Below are positions 1 to 8,464 of a DNA stretch of 64,000 bases, piece by piece. How positions within the stretch are numbered: position 1 is the first letter of the stretch; each line of letters starts with the position of its first letter. Below the pieces are notes generated by a model. That model saw nothing but the letters and a program-made list of their open reading frames with translations. It was not told where the DNA came from and made no database searches. Source of the stretch: an uncultured Paracoccaceae bacterium (GTDB lineage: Bacteria; Pseudomonadota; Alphaproteobacteria; Rhodobacterales; Rhodobacteraceae); assembly GCA_947499725.1 (NCBI GenBank), contig CANMPK010000003.1, positions 372,001 to 436,000 of the forward strand, written 5' to 3'. The position numbers and the translations under genes were made by a program.

Positions 1-1354
1 AAAGTTCACGTCCCTCGGCATCTGGGGCGGCGATGTCGGTCAGCAAGGTGCCTTGAGCGTCGGAGTTGGTGAAAATACTCGGATGTTCTGCAAAGCGCTC
101 GGTTTGTATCGCGCGAGCTGCGGCAACTCGTGCGGCTACGATTTTCGACGTTTCCCCATGCGCGGGAATATCTAAGTCTTGGTAGCTGACGGGCGGCACT
201 TCGATTCTGAGATCGATCCGATCCAACAATGGCCCTGAAATGCGCCCAAGATAGTCTTGGCCACACATAGGCACACGCGCACAAGCCTGCGCGGGATCGT
301 ACATATAACCGCATTTACAAGGGTTTGCGGCGGCGATCAGCATAAAACGGCAAGGGTAGCTTACGTGTGCATTGGCGCGCGCGACCATGACTTCGCCGGT
401 TTCGATCGGCTGCCGTAGGGTTTCTAGCACGGGGCGTGAAAACTCGGGCAGCTCGTCCAAAAACAACACCCCATTATGTGCCAAGCTGATTTCACCAGGT
501 GAGGCTCGTCGCCCACCGCCTACGATCGCGGGCATCGAGGCTGTGTGATGTGGTTCGCGAAACGGGCGCAATCTTGAAATGCCGCCTTGTTCCATTAGAC
601 CCGCAACGGAATGGATCATGCTGGTTTCTAAAGCTTCAGCAGGGCTGAGCGGCGGCAAAATAGAGGGCAATCGAGCGGCGAGCATAGACTTGCCGGACCC
701 CGGAGTGCCCATCATCAGCATATGATGGCGTCCAGCAGCCGCAATTTCGAGAACACGGCGCGCGCGCTCTTGGCCCTTGATGTCGTTGAGGTTTTTGCGA
801 CTGGGGGTCATTTCAACTTCGCCAGGTTCGCTTGGCTGTAGGGGACGCTGACCTGAAAAATGTTGGATTGCTTCCAGAAGTGTCGCAGGCGCGATCACTT
901 GGGTCGCGGCAACCCACGCCGCCTCCGCGCCTGAAGCATGTGGGCAAAGCAGAGTGCGATCTTCTTCAGCCGCTGTCATTGCTGCAGGCAGGGCTCCGTT
1001 CACAGGTACCAGAGTGCCATCCAAAGACAGCTCGCCCAAGGCAAGCGTCGTTTCCGCGTAGTCTTTCGGGATGACATCTAAGGCAGCCAACAAAGCCACA
1101 GCGATCGGTAAATCGAAGTGGCTGCCTTCTTTAGGTAAATCAGCGGGGGATAGATTGATCGTGATGCGCTTGCTGGGCAATGCAAGGCTCATTGCGGTTA
1201 ACGCAGAGCGAACGCGATCGCGCGCTTCAGAAACGGCTTTGTCTGGCAGTCCTACGATTCCAAAGGAAGGCAGCCCTGGGGTGATGGCGCATTGCACCTC
1301 GACCTGATGGGCTTTCACCCCCTCAAAGGCCACTGTGTAGGTGCGCGCAACCAT
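1..1354 (-). CDS. comM: YifB/ComM-type Mg-chelatase-like AAA+ ATPase (3' end outside window)
   Basis: The frame stays open to the left edge, so the C-terminus is missing; 451 codons are visible. It belongs to the YifB/ComM family, AAA+ helicases that drive branch migration of incoming single-stranded DNA during natural transformation. Visible parts are an N-terminal Lon/ChlI-like domain (about 1-170), Walker A GTPGSGKS at 214-221, Walker B VLFLDEL at 294-300, a Cys group (C344, C346, C356, C362) and LLDRIDLRIEV at 374-384. The ATG has GAGGG about 11 bases upstream. The gene follows cobU and the cobC-like gene in the same direction, separated by 63 bases that hold a CtrA-like site. Family assignment is firm; a role in DNA or gene-transfer-agent uptake is inferred from relatives. 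Confidence 0.93.
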   Translation of the reverse strand, partial: MVARTYTVAFEGVKAHQVEVQCAITPGLPSFGIVGLPDKAVSEARDRVRSALTAMSLALPSKRITINLSPADLPKEGSHFDLPIAVALLAALDVIPKDYAETTLALGELSLDGTLVPVNGALPAAMTAAEEDRTLLCPHASGAEAAWVAATQVIAPATLLEAIQHFSGQRPLQPSEPGEVEMTPSRKNLNDIKGQERARRVLEIAAAGRHHMLMMGTPGSGKSMLAARLPSILPPLSPAEALETSMIHSVAGLMEQGGISRLRPFREPHHTASMPAIVGGGRRASPGEISLAHNGVLFLDELPEFSRPVLETLRQPIETGEVMVARANAHVSYPCRFMLIAAANPCKCGYMYDPAQACARVPMCGQDYLGRISGPLLDRIDLRIEVPPVSYQDLDIPAHGETSKIVAARVAAARAIQTERFAEHPSIFTNSDAQGTLLTDIAAPDAEGREL

Positions 1355-1393
1355 GATCCCATCCCTCTTTTCCTCCACATTGCGAGCACATGG

Positions 1394-1408
1394 TTAGGGA
1401 AGGGTTAA
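1394..1408 (-). promoter_or_regulatory. Possible CtrA-type site upstream of comM
   Basis: On the minus strand the sequence is TTAA-N7-CTAA, one mismatch from the CtrA full site TTAA-N7-TTAA. It lies 40-54 bases before the comM start, in the only gap where a comM promoter could sit. CtrA is known to control competence and gene-transfer-agent functions in Rhodobacterales. One degenerate site is weak evidence. Confidence 0.3.
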
Positions 1409-1417
1409 TTGCCATGA

Positions 1418-1987
1418 TTAGGGGAGGTGGTTCACTTTTCCACTGGTCCACGATGATCCGACAGTGAGTTCTGTCACCGATAGGTTATCAACAGATTGCG
1501 CGAATGTATCATAGGCGCTTTGACCTGTGGCTCTTTGCAATTGGGCCAAGATCACACCAAAATGGCACACGATAACAATGTCTTGCTTTGGATGCGTTTC
1601 AATTAGACGATCCACCGCAGCGCTTGTACGGGCCACCACTTGGTTCCAGCTTTCCCCATTCGGCGGGGTGACATCCCCCGGTGAATCCCAAAAGGCATAC
1701 AGGCGCTCTTGATCTTCAACCTCTTTCGCAGCCTTAAGTTCCCAATCCCCGAAATGCATTTCGCGCAAGTCAGGATCATGCGCTAGGCGCTGGCGATCAC
1801 CTTGGATTGCATCGGCCGTATGCGCGGCGCGCTGTAAATCTGACGACACCACCACGGCATCCCTTGGCAAATAGGCGTCAAGCCGCGCCAAGGCCTCTTT
1901 ATCTGACAGATCTGCAGGCAAATCCGACCAGCCCACCATGGATTTGGCATGGGTCGGGCCATGGCGTACTAGAAACAGGCGGCTCAT
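1418..1987 (-). CDS. Histidine phosphatase family protein, probable alpha-ribazole phosphatase (CobC-like)
   Basis: A 189-residue phosphoglycerate-mutase-fold phosphatase. It starts with the RHG catalytic motif (LVRHGPTH, residues 6-13) and carries the second His in VIVCHFGVIL near residue 140. Its ATG overlaps the cobU stop codon by four bases (ATGA), so the two genes are translationally coupled. That coupling is the reason for proposing removal of the phosphate from alpha-ribazole-5'-phosphate in cobalamin lower-loop assembly. The fold alone does not fix the substrate, because this superfamily is broad. Length is normal for the family. Confidence 0.75.
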   Translation of the reverse strand: MSRLFLVRHGPTHAKSMVGWSDLPADLSDKEALARLDAYLPRDAVVVSSDLQRAAHTADAIQGDRQRLAHDPDLREMHFGDWELKAAKEVEDQERLYAFWDSPGDVTPPNGESWNQVVARTSAAVDRLIETHPKQDIVIVCHFGVILAQLQRATGQSAYDTFAQSVDNLSVTELTVGSSWTSGKVNHLP

Positions 1988-2505
1988 GGCAGCGTGCCTT
2001 TCAAGACGTGCGGCAGGCCGGACACAACAAACACCGCCAAATCAGATACGTCTGCCAAACGAATGTTCAGCTTGCCTTGCGCATTGCGAAACGCACGGGC
2101 GAGGGCGTTGTCGGGTACGATGCCCATGCCAACCTCGTTGGACACGATTACGACGCGCGCTTTACAGGCGGTTAAGGCATTAACCAAACGCTCGGTGGCC
2201 GCACCGATGTCTGCGTCTTCCATCATATGGTTAGAGAGCCACATCGTGGCGCAATCGAGCAAGACAACCTTATCGGCCGGCAGGGCTGTTAAAATGTCTT
2301 CAAGATGCAAGGGCTCTTCGATGGTTTCCCAATCAGGGCCGCGCATTGTAATGTGATCGTCCACTTTACGGCGCATTTCATCGTCAAACACTTGAGACGT
2401 CGCCAGATAAACGCGCGGCGCACCGGTGTCGCAGACAAGCTTTTCGGCGAAGGATGATTTCCCAGAGGCCGCACCGCCTAGCACGAATGTCAGTTTTGGC
2501 AACAT
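1984..2505 (-). CDS. cobU: Bifunctional adenosylcobinamide kinase / adenosylcobinamide-phosphate guanylyltransferase
   Basis: A 173-residue protein with the P-loop GGAASGKS at residues 10-17, plus RVYLATSQVFDDEM, HITMRGPDWETIEEP and LLDCATMWLSN, which are the usual CobU/CobP landmarks. It phosphorylates adenosylcobinamide and then attaches GMP, giving AdoCbi-GDP for cobalamin nucleotide-loop assembly or corrinoid salvage. It is the first gene of a two-gene unit with the cobC-like phosphatase and is divergent from the sigma factor gene, with 74 bases between the starts. No cobalamin riboswitch was recognised in that gap. Other cobalamin genes must lie elsewhere. Confidence 0.93.
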   Translation of the reverse strand: MLPKLTFVLGGAASGKSSFAEKLVCDTGAPRVYLATSQVFDDEMRRKVDDHITMRGPDWETIEEPLHLEDILTALPADKVVLLDCATMWLSNHMMEDADIGAATERLVNALTACKARVVIVSNEVGMGIVPDNALARAFRNAQGKLNIRLADVSDLAVFVVSGLPHVLKGTLP

Positions 2506-2520
2506 TTTTGCCTCTTTAAA

Positions 2521-2549
2521 TGATCCAATTCAGCGCAACCTGCGTAACC
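2521..2549 (+). promoter_or_regulatory. Candidate RpoE/ECF11-like promoter of the rpoH gene
   Basis: TGATCC (2521-2526) is followed, 18 bases after TGATC, by GTAACC (2544-2549). Transcription would begin about 25 bases before the ATG at 2580. In Rhodobacter sphaeroides the second rpoH gene is transcribed by RpoE from a TGATC-type -35 promoter. The match here is by eye, and the -10 element is less certain than the -35. Confidence 0.4.
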
Positions 2550-2579
2550 CTCTTAGATCGCGCAAGCAAGGAGGGGCTC

Positions 2580-3455
2580 ATGACTGATACAGCCTACGCA
2601 CCAAATATGCTGACCCGTTCAGCGATGAAGGCAGAGATGCTGGACGCTGAGACGGAACTTGAACTGGCGCGGGCTTGGCGCGACAAACGCGACGAGGCCG
2701 CTTTGCATCGCCTGACCACGGCCTATATGAGACTCGCTATTTCGATGGCGATGAAATTCCGCCGCTATGGTGCGGTGCAAGATTTGATCCAAGAGGCCAG
2801 CATTGGCTTAATGAAAGCGGCGGATAAGTTTGACCCAGACCGCGGTGTGCGCTTTTCCACCTATGCCGTTTGGTGGATCAAAGCCAGCATTCAGGATCAT
2901 GTGATGCGCAATTGGTCGATGGTTCGTACAGGCAGTACCTCTTCCCAGAAGTCATTGTTTTTCAACCTAAAACGCGTGGAGGCACAGATCGAACGTGATG
3001 CGCGGGCTTCGAATGAGAGCCTAGATCAGCATCAGATGATCGAACGCATCGCAACCGAGATTGGTGTGTCTGTGGCGGATACGCAGATGATGCACGGGCG
3101 CATGTCCTCGGGCGACTTTTCCCTGAACGCGCAGCAAAGCAGCGACGAAGAAGGGCGCGAATGGATTGACACTTTGGAAGATGAAGCAGCCGCGGGTGCA
3201 GAGATCGTGGAGCAAGACCTTGATCAATCCACAGCACGAGCGTGGCTTGCGAGGGCCATGCAGCCTTTGAATGAGCGCGAGAAACAAATTCTGATTGCGC
3301 GCCGGTTTAACGACACAAGTCAAACACTTGCACAGCTTGGGTTGGAACTTGGTATTTCCAAAGAACGCGTTCGGCAGTTGGAATCGGCGGCTTTGGAAAA
3401 GATGCGCCGCGCGTTGGAACCTCATGCGCCTGCTTTGCGACAATTGATACAATAA
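2580..3455 (+). CDS. rpoH: RNA polymerase sigma-32-type factor (RpoH family, probably the RpoHII type)
   Basis: A 291-residue sigma-70-family factor. It has region 2 (DLIQEASIGLMKAADKF and FSTYAVWWIKASIQ, about 65-105), the RpoH box variant SQKSLFFNLKR near 120-130, and a region 4 helix-turn-helix ending GISKERVRQLESAALEKMR. The ATG at 2580 was chosen because AAGGAGG lies just upstream; an earlier in-frame ATG at 2520 would overlap the promoter candidate. RpoH factors direct heat-shock transcription; many Rhodobacteraceae carry two, the second used for singlet-oxygen and other oxidative stress. Calling this one RpoHII rests on its possible RpoE promoter and general resemblance, so the paralogue label is tentative. 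Confidence 0.88.
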   Translation: MTDTAYAPNMLTRSAMKAEMLDAETELELARAWRDKRDEAALHRLTTAYMRLAISMAMKFRRYGAVQDLIQEASIGLMKAADKFDPDRGVRFSTYAVWWIKASIQDHVMRNWSMVRTGSTSSQKSLFFNLKRVEAQIERDARASNESLDQHQMIERIATEIGVSVADTQMMHGRMSSGDFSLNAQQSSDEEGREWIDTLEDEAAAGAEIVEQDLDQSTARAWLARAMQPLNEREKQILIARRFNDTSQTLAQLGLELGISKERVRQLESAALEKMRRALEPHAPALRQLIQ

Positions 3456-3519
3456 GCGGCGCTTGAGTCTGCTTGCGGCATTGCCTAGTGTCACCTCAGC
3501 TTGAACGCGGAGTAGGCAA

Positions 3520-4722
3520 ATGCTGGAAGATAAACGCATTCTTCTGATTATCAGTGGCGGGATCGCCGCCTTTAAGGCGCTGGATTTGATCCGGCAGTTG
3601 CGCAAGCGCGGGGCTTGGGTGACGCCTGTTTTGACAAAGTCCGCTCAGGAATTTGTGACGCCTTTGTCTGTGTCGGCATTGTCTGAAGAAAAAGCCTATA
3701 CCGATTTGTTTGATCTGACGGACGAAGCAGAGATGGGCCATATCCAATTGTCGCGCTCTGCGGATTTGGTGGTTGTCGCGCCTGCGACAGCGAACTTGAT
3801 GGCGAAGATGGCGCAGGGGCTTGCGGATGATTTGGCCTCGACCCTGCTTTTGGCGACGGACACGCAGGTGCTTGTCGCGCCAGCGATGAACGTGCGCATG
3901 TGGCAGCATCCGGCGACGCAGCGCAATTTGCAGCTTCTGAAAGACGACGGCGTTGCGTTTGTTGGTCCGAACGAAGGCGATATGGCTTGCGGCGAATATG
4001 GGCCGGGCCGTTTGGCGGAGCCAGACGAGATTGTAAACGCCATCCAAACGCAACTGGCCGAAGGGCCATTGACCGGTCGGCGGGTGCTTGTGACATCTGG
4101 TCCAACCCACGAACCCATTGATCCTGTTCGATATATTGCCAATCGCTCTTCTGGGGCGCAGGGCACGGCGATTGCTAAGGCTTTGCTGTCTTTGGGCGCA
4201 GAAGTGGTGTTTGTCACTGGGCCAGCAGACGAGCCGCGCCCTGATGGGGCGCATGTGGTTGAAGTGCAAACCGCGCAGGAAATGATGGAGGCCGTTCAAT
4301 CGGTTCTGCCAGTGGATGCGGCAATATTTGCGGCGGCGGTTGCCGACTGGCAGGTGGTCGGCGCAAGCGACAGTAAGATCAAAAAGCAAGATGGCGCGAT
4401 TCCGAGTCTGAATTTTGCAGAGAACCCAGATATTCTGGCGACGGTGTCTCAGATGAAAAAGGGGCGCCCTGATCTGGTGGTTGGCTTTGCGGCTGAAACC
4501 GATGATGTGGTTGAAAACGCAAAGAAAAAGCTATCTCGTAAAGGATGCGATTGGATCGTGGCCAATGATGTGAGCCCTGAAACCGGCATCATGGGCGGGC
4601 GTGAAAATGCGGTGATTTTGATTTCCGATAACGCGAGCGAGACTTGGCCGCGTATGGGCAAAGATGCAGTGGCTCTGCAATTGGCGGAACGGATCGCCAT
4701 TGCGCTTAGCGATGCGGAGTAA
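3520..4722 (+). CDS. coaBC: Bifunctional phosphopantothenoylcysteine decarboxylase / phosphopantothenate-cysteine ligase
   Basis: A 400-residue cytosolic CoaBC (Dfp) making 4'-phosphopantetheine in coenzyme A synthesis. The N-terminal flavoprotein CoaC half (about 1-180) shows [18 protein letters not shown] and the catalytic-Cys segment [11 protein letters not shown]. The C-terminal CoaB half shows [22 protein letters not shown], the Lys-rich KIKK segment and a late IVANDV motif. It begins 64 bases after rpoH and leads a tight unit with dut (8-base gap) and the moeB-like gene (1-base overlap). The coaBC-dut pairing is common in proteobacteria. All key motifs appear intact. Confidence 0.96.
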   Translation: MLEDKRILLIISGGIAAFKALDLIRQLRKRGAWVTPVLTKSAQEFVTPLSVSALSEEKAYTDLFDLTDEAEMGHIQLSRSADLVVVAPATANLMAKMAQGLADDLASTLLLATDTQVLVAPAMNVRMWQHPATQRNLQLLKDDGVAFVGPNEGDMACGEYGPGRLAEPDEIVNAIQTQLAEGPLTGRRVLVTSGPTHEPIDPVRYIANRSSGAQGTAIAKALLSLGAEVVFVTGPADEPRPDGAHVVEVQTAQEMMEAVQSVLPVDAAIFAAAVADWQVVGASDSKIKKQDGAIPSLNFAENPDILATVSQMKKGRPDLVVGFAAETDDVVENAKKKLSRKGCDWIVANDVSPETGIMGGRENAVILISDNASETWPRMGKDAVALQLAERIAIALSDAE

Positions 4723-4730
4723 AGGCTGAC

Positions 4731-5192
4731 ATGGTTGCGATAAAACTAAGCTGGCTGGAGGGGGCGGATCAATCGATTGAGCTGCCGTCTTACGAAACCA
4801 CGGGCGCCGCGGGTGCGGATGTGCGTGCGAATTTTCCAGCGGATCAACGCGATGGTGTTGTGTTGCAAGCTGGAGCGCGCGTTTTGGTGCCAACCGGCTT
4901 ACGCCTTGAAATTCCACAAGGTTTTGAGGTGCAGATGCGCCCACGTTCTGGCTTGGCGCTGAAAAATGGGATCACTTTGCCAAACACACCGGGTACGATC
5001 GACAGCGATTATCGCGGGCCGCTTGGGGTGATTGTGATGAATGCGGGATCAGAGCCTTTCCACATCACGCACGGCATGCGCATTGCGCAGATGGTGGTGG
5101 CGCCTGTGGTGCAGGCGCAGTTTGAGATGGCGGATGAACTATCTGACACAGCGCGCGGTACGGGTGGCTTTGGCTCGACTGGAGTGAGCTAA
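4731..5192 (+). CDS. dut: dUTP diphosphatase
   Basis: A 153-residue trimeric-type dUTPase that hydrolyses dUTP to dUMP and pyrophosphate, keeping uracil out of DNA and feeding dTMP synthesis. The conserved motifs are present in order: AGADVRA (motif 1, about 24-30), [11 protein letters not shown] (2), [13 protein letters not shown] (3), [10 protein letters not shown] (4) and the C-terminal glycine-rich [10 protein letters not shown] (5). Length is standard. Its TAA shares one base with the ATG of the following moeB-like gene, so translation is coupled. Confidence 0.97.
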   Translation: MVAIKLSWLEGADQSIELPSYETTGAAGADVRANFPADQRDGVVLQAGARVLVPTGLRLEIPQGFEVQMRPRSGLALKNGITLPNTPGTIDSDYRGPLGVIVMNAGSEPFHITHGMRIAQMVVAPVVQAQFEMADELSDTARGTGGFGSTGVS

Positions 5193-6226
5193 TGCTTCTG
5201 GTTCTGATCATGGCAGCGGTGATTTGGGGTGTGGGTGTTCTCACTAAGGCCCCGAAATCAATGCGGTTTTCCATGATTGGGGTGCTTTATGCAGCGGTGG
5301 TTTTACTGCATCTGATTTTACCAAATGGCCACGCCTTGCGCATGGCGACAGGGCAGCAGGTTGCGCCTTGGTTGCTGTTGGGCGGCGGCGCTGCGTTGGT
5401 GCTTGGATACCGTAAGTTATTGAATGCTTTGCGAAATAAAGCAAAGCCTACCGAGGCAACAGCGACCGATGCCCCCTTTTCTGACACAGAGCTGAACCGA
5501 TACGCGCGCCATATTGTGCTGCGCGAAGTTGGGGGCTTGGGGCAGAAAAAACTGAAAGATGCCAAGGTGTTAGTTGTCGGCGCCGGAGGTTTAGGCGCGC
5601 CGGTATTGCAATATTTGGCCGCTGCGGGCGTTGGCACGATTGGGGTTGTGGATGACGATGTCGTCGATAACTCGAACCTACAACGCCAGATTATCCATAA
5701 AGATCAATCGATTGGCATGCCAAAGGTGCATTCTGCCGCGCAGGAAATGAAAGCGCAGAACCCTTTTGTGACGGTGCTGCCTTACGAACGTCGCCTAGAT
5801 GCGGACAGCGCGAAGGCCTTGATCGCAGAGTATGATTTGGTGCTGGATGGCACTGATAATTTTGACACGCGTTATCTTGTGAATGCGGCCTGTGTTGCGT
5901 TGGAAAAGCCTTTGGTTTCAGGGGCTTTGACCCAATGGGAAGGGCAGGTGAGCTTGTTTGATCCGGCCCATGATGCGCCCTGTTACCAGTGTATTTTCCC
6001 TGAAGCGCCAGCGCCGGAACTGGCCCCGAATTGTTCAGAGGCTGGGGTGATTGGGCCTTTGCCGGGCGTTGTTGGATCGATCATGGCGCTTGAGGCCATC
6101 AAGGCCATCACGGGGGCAGGGGACACTCTGCGCGGTGAGATGCTGATTTATGATGGTCTGTATGGTGAAACGCGTAAGATTTCCCTGAAGCGTCGGGCGG
6201 ATTGCGCCTGTTGCGGCGCGGCCTAA
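5192..6226 (+). CDS. Membrane-anchored HesA/MoeB/ThiF family adenylyltransferase
   Basis: A 344-residue protein with an unusual plan: three hydrophobic segments (about 2-17, 27-44, 57-74), then an E1-like adenylation domain from about residue 97. The catalytic part has VVGAGGLGAPVL (128-139), NLQRQ (162-166), DGTDNFDTRYL (219-229) and a zinc site made of C264-x2-C267 and C338-x2-C341. MoeB and ThiF activate the C-terminal glycine of MoaD- or ThiS-like sulfur carriers at the expense of ATP. Soluble MoeB is about 250 residues, so the first 90 residues are an addition that would tether it to the inner membrane. Which sulfur carrier it serves cannot be told from here. It is the third gene of the coaBC-dut unit. 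Confidence 0.88.
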   Translation: MLLVLIMAAVIWGVGVLTKAPKSMRFSMIGVLYAAVVLLHLILPNGHALRMATGQQVAPWLLLGGGAALVLGYRKLLNALRNKAKPTEATATDAPFSDTELNRYARHIVLREVGGLGQKKLKDAKVLVVGAGGLGAPVLQYLAAAGVGTIGVVDDDVVDNSNLQRQIIHKDQSIGMPKVHSAAQEMKAQNPFVTVLPYERRLDADSAKALIAEYDLVLDGTDNFDTRYLVNAACVALEKPLVSGALTQWEGQVSLFDPAHDAPCYQCIFPEAPAPELAPNCSEAGVIGPLPGVVGSIMALEAIKAITGAGDTLRGEMLIYDGLYGETRKISLKRRADCACCGAA

Positions 6227-6384
6227 CGCGCGGTGGTTTAACACTTCAGAAAGGTGGCAATTCGCCCCTTTCAGGTGCTGAAATGTACAATTCTGCTTAT
6301 CGCCGCCAGCTCACCCAAATTTCAGCATTCTTGCGTTGCGGATTCTGCGCTGCGGCCTAGGGTCGTATCAAAGGAGATTCCATT

Positions 6385-8397
6385 ATGACCACCGCTTTGT
6401 TGTCGGACTGGACAGGCCCGTTTGCTTTGGCCCCGTTTGATCAAATTAACGACGATGATTTTGAACCCGCTTTTGCCGAGGCCTTGGCCGCCCATAAAGC
6501 TGAGATTGCGGCGATTGCTGAAAACGCCGATGCGCCGAGTTTTGCCAATACGGTTGAGGCGCTGGAAGCGGCGGGGGAGGCTTTGGATAAGGTCTTGTCT
6601 GTTTTCTACACAATCGCAGGGGCGGATAGTAATCCTAAGCGCGAGGCGTTGATGCGGGACTTCTCGCCTCAGCTGGCGGCGCATTCGGCCGAGATTTCAT
6701 CCAACAAGGCGTTGTTTGCGCGGATTGCGGATGTTTGGGAGCAGCGCGAAACGCTGGATTTGAGTGAAGAGCAGCAACGCGTTTTGATGCTGACCCATCG
6801 CGGCTTTGTGCGCGGTGGTGCGGCGCTGGAAGGCGACGCGGATGCGCGGATTAAAGAGATCAAGTCGCGTCTGGCGGTTTTGGGTACGGAATTCACGCAG
6901 AACCTTTTGGCGGATGAACGCGAATGGTTCATGCCGCTTAGCGAGGATGATCTGGAAGGCTTGCCGGATTTCGTGATTGGCACGGCGCGGGCAGCGGGTG
7001 AGGAAAAAGAGGCGGGTGGTCCGGTTGTGACCTTGTCGCGGTCTTTGATCACGCCGTTTTTGCAATTCTCGCCGCGTCGGGATTTGCGCGAGAAGGCCTT
7101 TGAGGCTTGGGCGGCGCGGGGCGCGAATGGCGGCGAAACCGATAACCGCGCGATTGCGGCGGAGATTTTGGCGTTGCGCGAAGAGCGGGCGAAGCTGCTC
7201 GGTTATGACAGTTTTGCCGATTACAAGTTGGAAACCGAAATGGCCAAGACGCCGGATGCGGTGGATGATTTGCTGATGTCGGTTTGGCAGCCAGCCAAGG
7301 CGCAGGCTGAGGCGGATGCCGATGTGCTGACAGCGATGATGCATGACGACGGGGTGAATGGTGATTTGGCCCCGTGGGATTGGCGTTATTATGCAGAGAA
7401 GCGCCGCAAGGCGGAGCATGATTTGGATGAGGCGGCGATTAAGCCGTATTTCCAACTGGATCGCATGATTGAGGCGAGTTTTGATTGCGCCAGCCGTTTG
7501 TTTGGTTTGCAGTTCAAGCCGCTGGATGTGCCGCTGTATCACGCGGATTGCCGCGCGTGGGAGGTGACGCGCGATGGGCAGCATGTGGCTGTGTTCATTG
7601 GCGACTATTTCGCGCGTGGCTCGAAACGGTCGGGTGCTTGGTGTTCGGCGATGCGCTCTCAGGCTAAGTTCCCAGAGGTGCAGACGCCGGTGGTGATCAA
7701 CGTGTGTAACTTTGCCAAGTCTGAGCCGGCGCTGTTGTCTTATGATGACGCGCGCACGCTGTTTCATGAGTTTGGCCATGCGCTGCATCAGATGCTGTCG
7801 AATGTGACCTATGAGAGCATTTCAGGGACCTCTGTGGCGCGGGACTTTGTGGAGCTGCCAAGCCAGCTGTACGAGCATTGGCTTGAGGTGCCAGAGGTTC
7901 TGGCGGAGTTCGCGACCCACGCAGAGACTGGCGAGGCGATGCCGCAAGAGATGCTGGATAAGGTTCTGAAGGCGGCGAACTTCGATATGGGGTTTGCGAC
8001 TGTGGAATATGTGGCCTCGGCCTTGGTGGATTTGGCGTTCCATAAGGATGCCGCGCCAGCGGATCCGATGGCCAAGCAGGCTGAGGTGCTGGAGGTCTTG
8101 GGCATGCCAGCGGCGATCACCATGCGCCATGCGACGCCGCATTTTGCGCATGTGTTTGCGGGGGACGGCTATTCCAGTGGCTATTACAGCTACATGTGGT
8201 CTGAGGTGATGGATGCGGATGCCTTTGCGGCCTTTGAGGAAGCGGGCGATGCCTTTGATCCTGAGCGCGCTAAGGCGCTGGAGGCGCATATTCTGTCGAC
8301 CGGTGGATCGGTGGAGGCGGATGCGCTGTACAAGCGGTTCCGTGGGCGTTTGCCCGGCGTTGAGGCCTTGCTGAAAGGGCGGGGTTTGGCGGCCTAA
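6385..8397 (+). CDS. M3 family zinc metallopeptidase (oligopeptidase A / dipeptidyl carboxypeptidase type)
   Basis: A 670-residue thimet-type oligopeptidase with the zinc motif HEFGHALHQ (HEFGH at 461-465) and the downstream glutamate-bearing stretch DFVELPSQLYEHW near 490. The C-terminal GYSSGYYSYMWSEVMDADAF block is typical of PrlC/Dcp enzymes. These cytosolic enzymes degrade peptides, including cleaved signal peptides. AAAGGAGATT before the ATG is a strong ribosome-binding site. No signal peptide is seen, which favours a cytosolic location. Whether it acts as an endopeptidase (OpdA) or carboxydipeptidase (Dcp) cannot be decided by eye. A strong terminator follows. Confidence 0.93.
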   Translation: MTTALLSDWTGPFALAPFDQINDDDFEPAFAEALAAHKAEIAAIAENADAPSFANTVEALEAAGEALDKVLSVFYTIAGADSNPKREALMRDFSPQLAAHSAEISSNKALFARIADVWEQRETLDLSEEQQRVLMLTHRGFVRGGAALEGDADARIKEIKSRLAVLGTEFTQNLLADEREWFMPLSEDDLEGLPDFVIGTARAAGEEKEAGGPVVTLSRSLITPFLQFSPRRDLREKAFEAWAARGANGGETDNRAIAAEILALREERAKLLGYDSFADYKLETEMAKTPDAVDDLLMSVWQPAKAQAEADADVLTAMMHDDGVNGDLAPWDWRYYAEKRRKAEHDLDEAAIKPYFQLDRMIEASFDCASRLFGLQFKPLDVPLYHADCRAWEVTRDGQHVAVFIGDYFARGSKRSGAWCSAMRSQAKFPEVQTPVVINVCNFAKSEPALLSYDDARTLFHEFGHALHQMLSNVTYESISGTSVARDFVELPSQLYEHWLEVPEVLAEFATHAETGEAMPQEMLDKVLKAANFDMGFATVEYVASALVDLAFHKDAAPADPMAKQAEVLEVLGMPAAITMRHATPHFAHVFAGDGYSSGYYSYMWSEVMDADAFAAFEEAGDAFDPERAKALEAHILSTGGSVEADALYKRFRGRLPGVEALLKGRGLAA

Positions 8398-8414
8398 GCT
8401 GTTTGCAGAAAAAG

Positions 8415-8446
8415 AAAGGGCGCTCTGGATTAGAGCGCCCTTTTTG
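8415..8446. terminator. Bidirectional intrinsic terminator
   Basis: GGGCGCTC (8418-8425) pairs with GAGCGCCC (8433-8440), with a 7-base loop and a following T-run. An A-run on the other side lets it also serve the minus-strand kpsE gene, whose stop is 20 bases away. Confidence 0.9.
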
Positions 8447-8464
8447 TTTTGGTTATCGCGTTTC

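Noticed and set aside
2506-2579. Cobalamin riboswitch upstream of cobU
   Set aside because: The gap is only 74 bases and has no B12-box-like sequence; it is too short for the aptamer.
6241-6290. Hairpin after the moeB-like gene (GAAAGG...CCTTTC) as a terminator
   Set aside because: The stem is imperfect and lacks a T-tract; it may still form but cannot be supported as a terminator.
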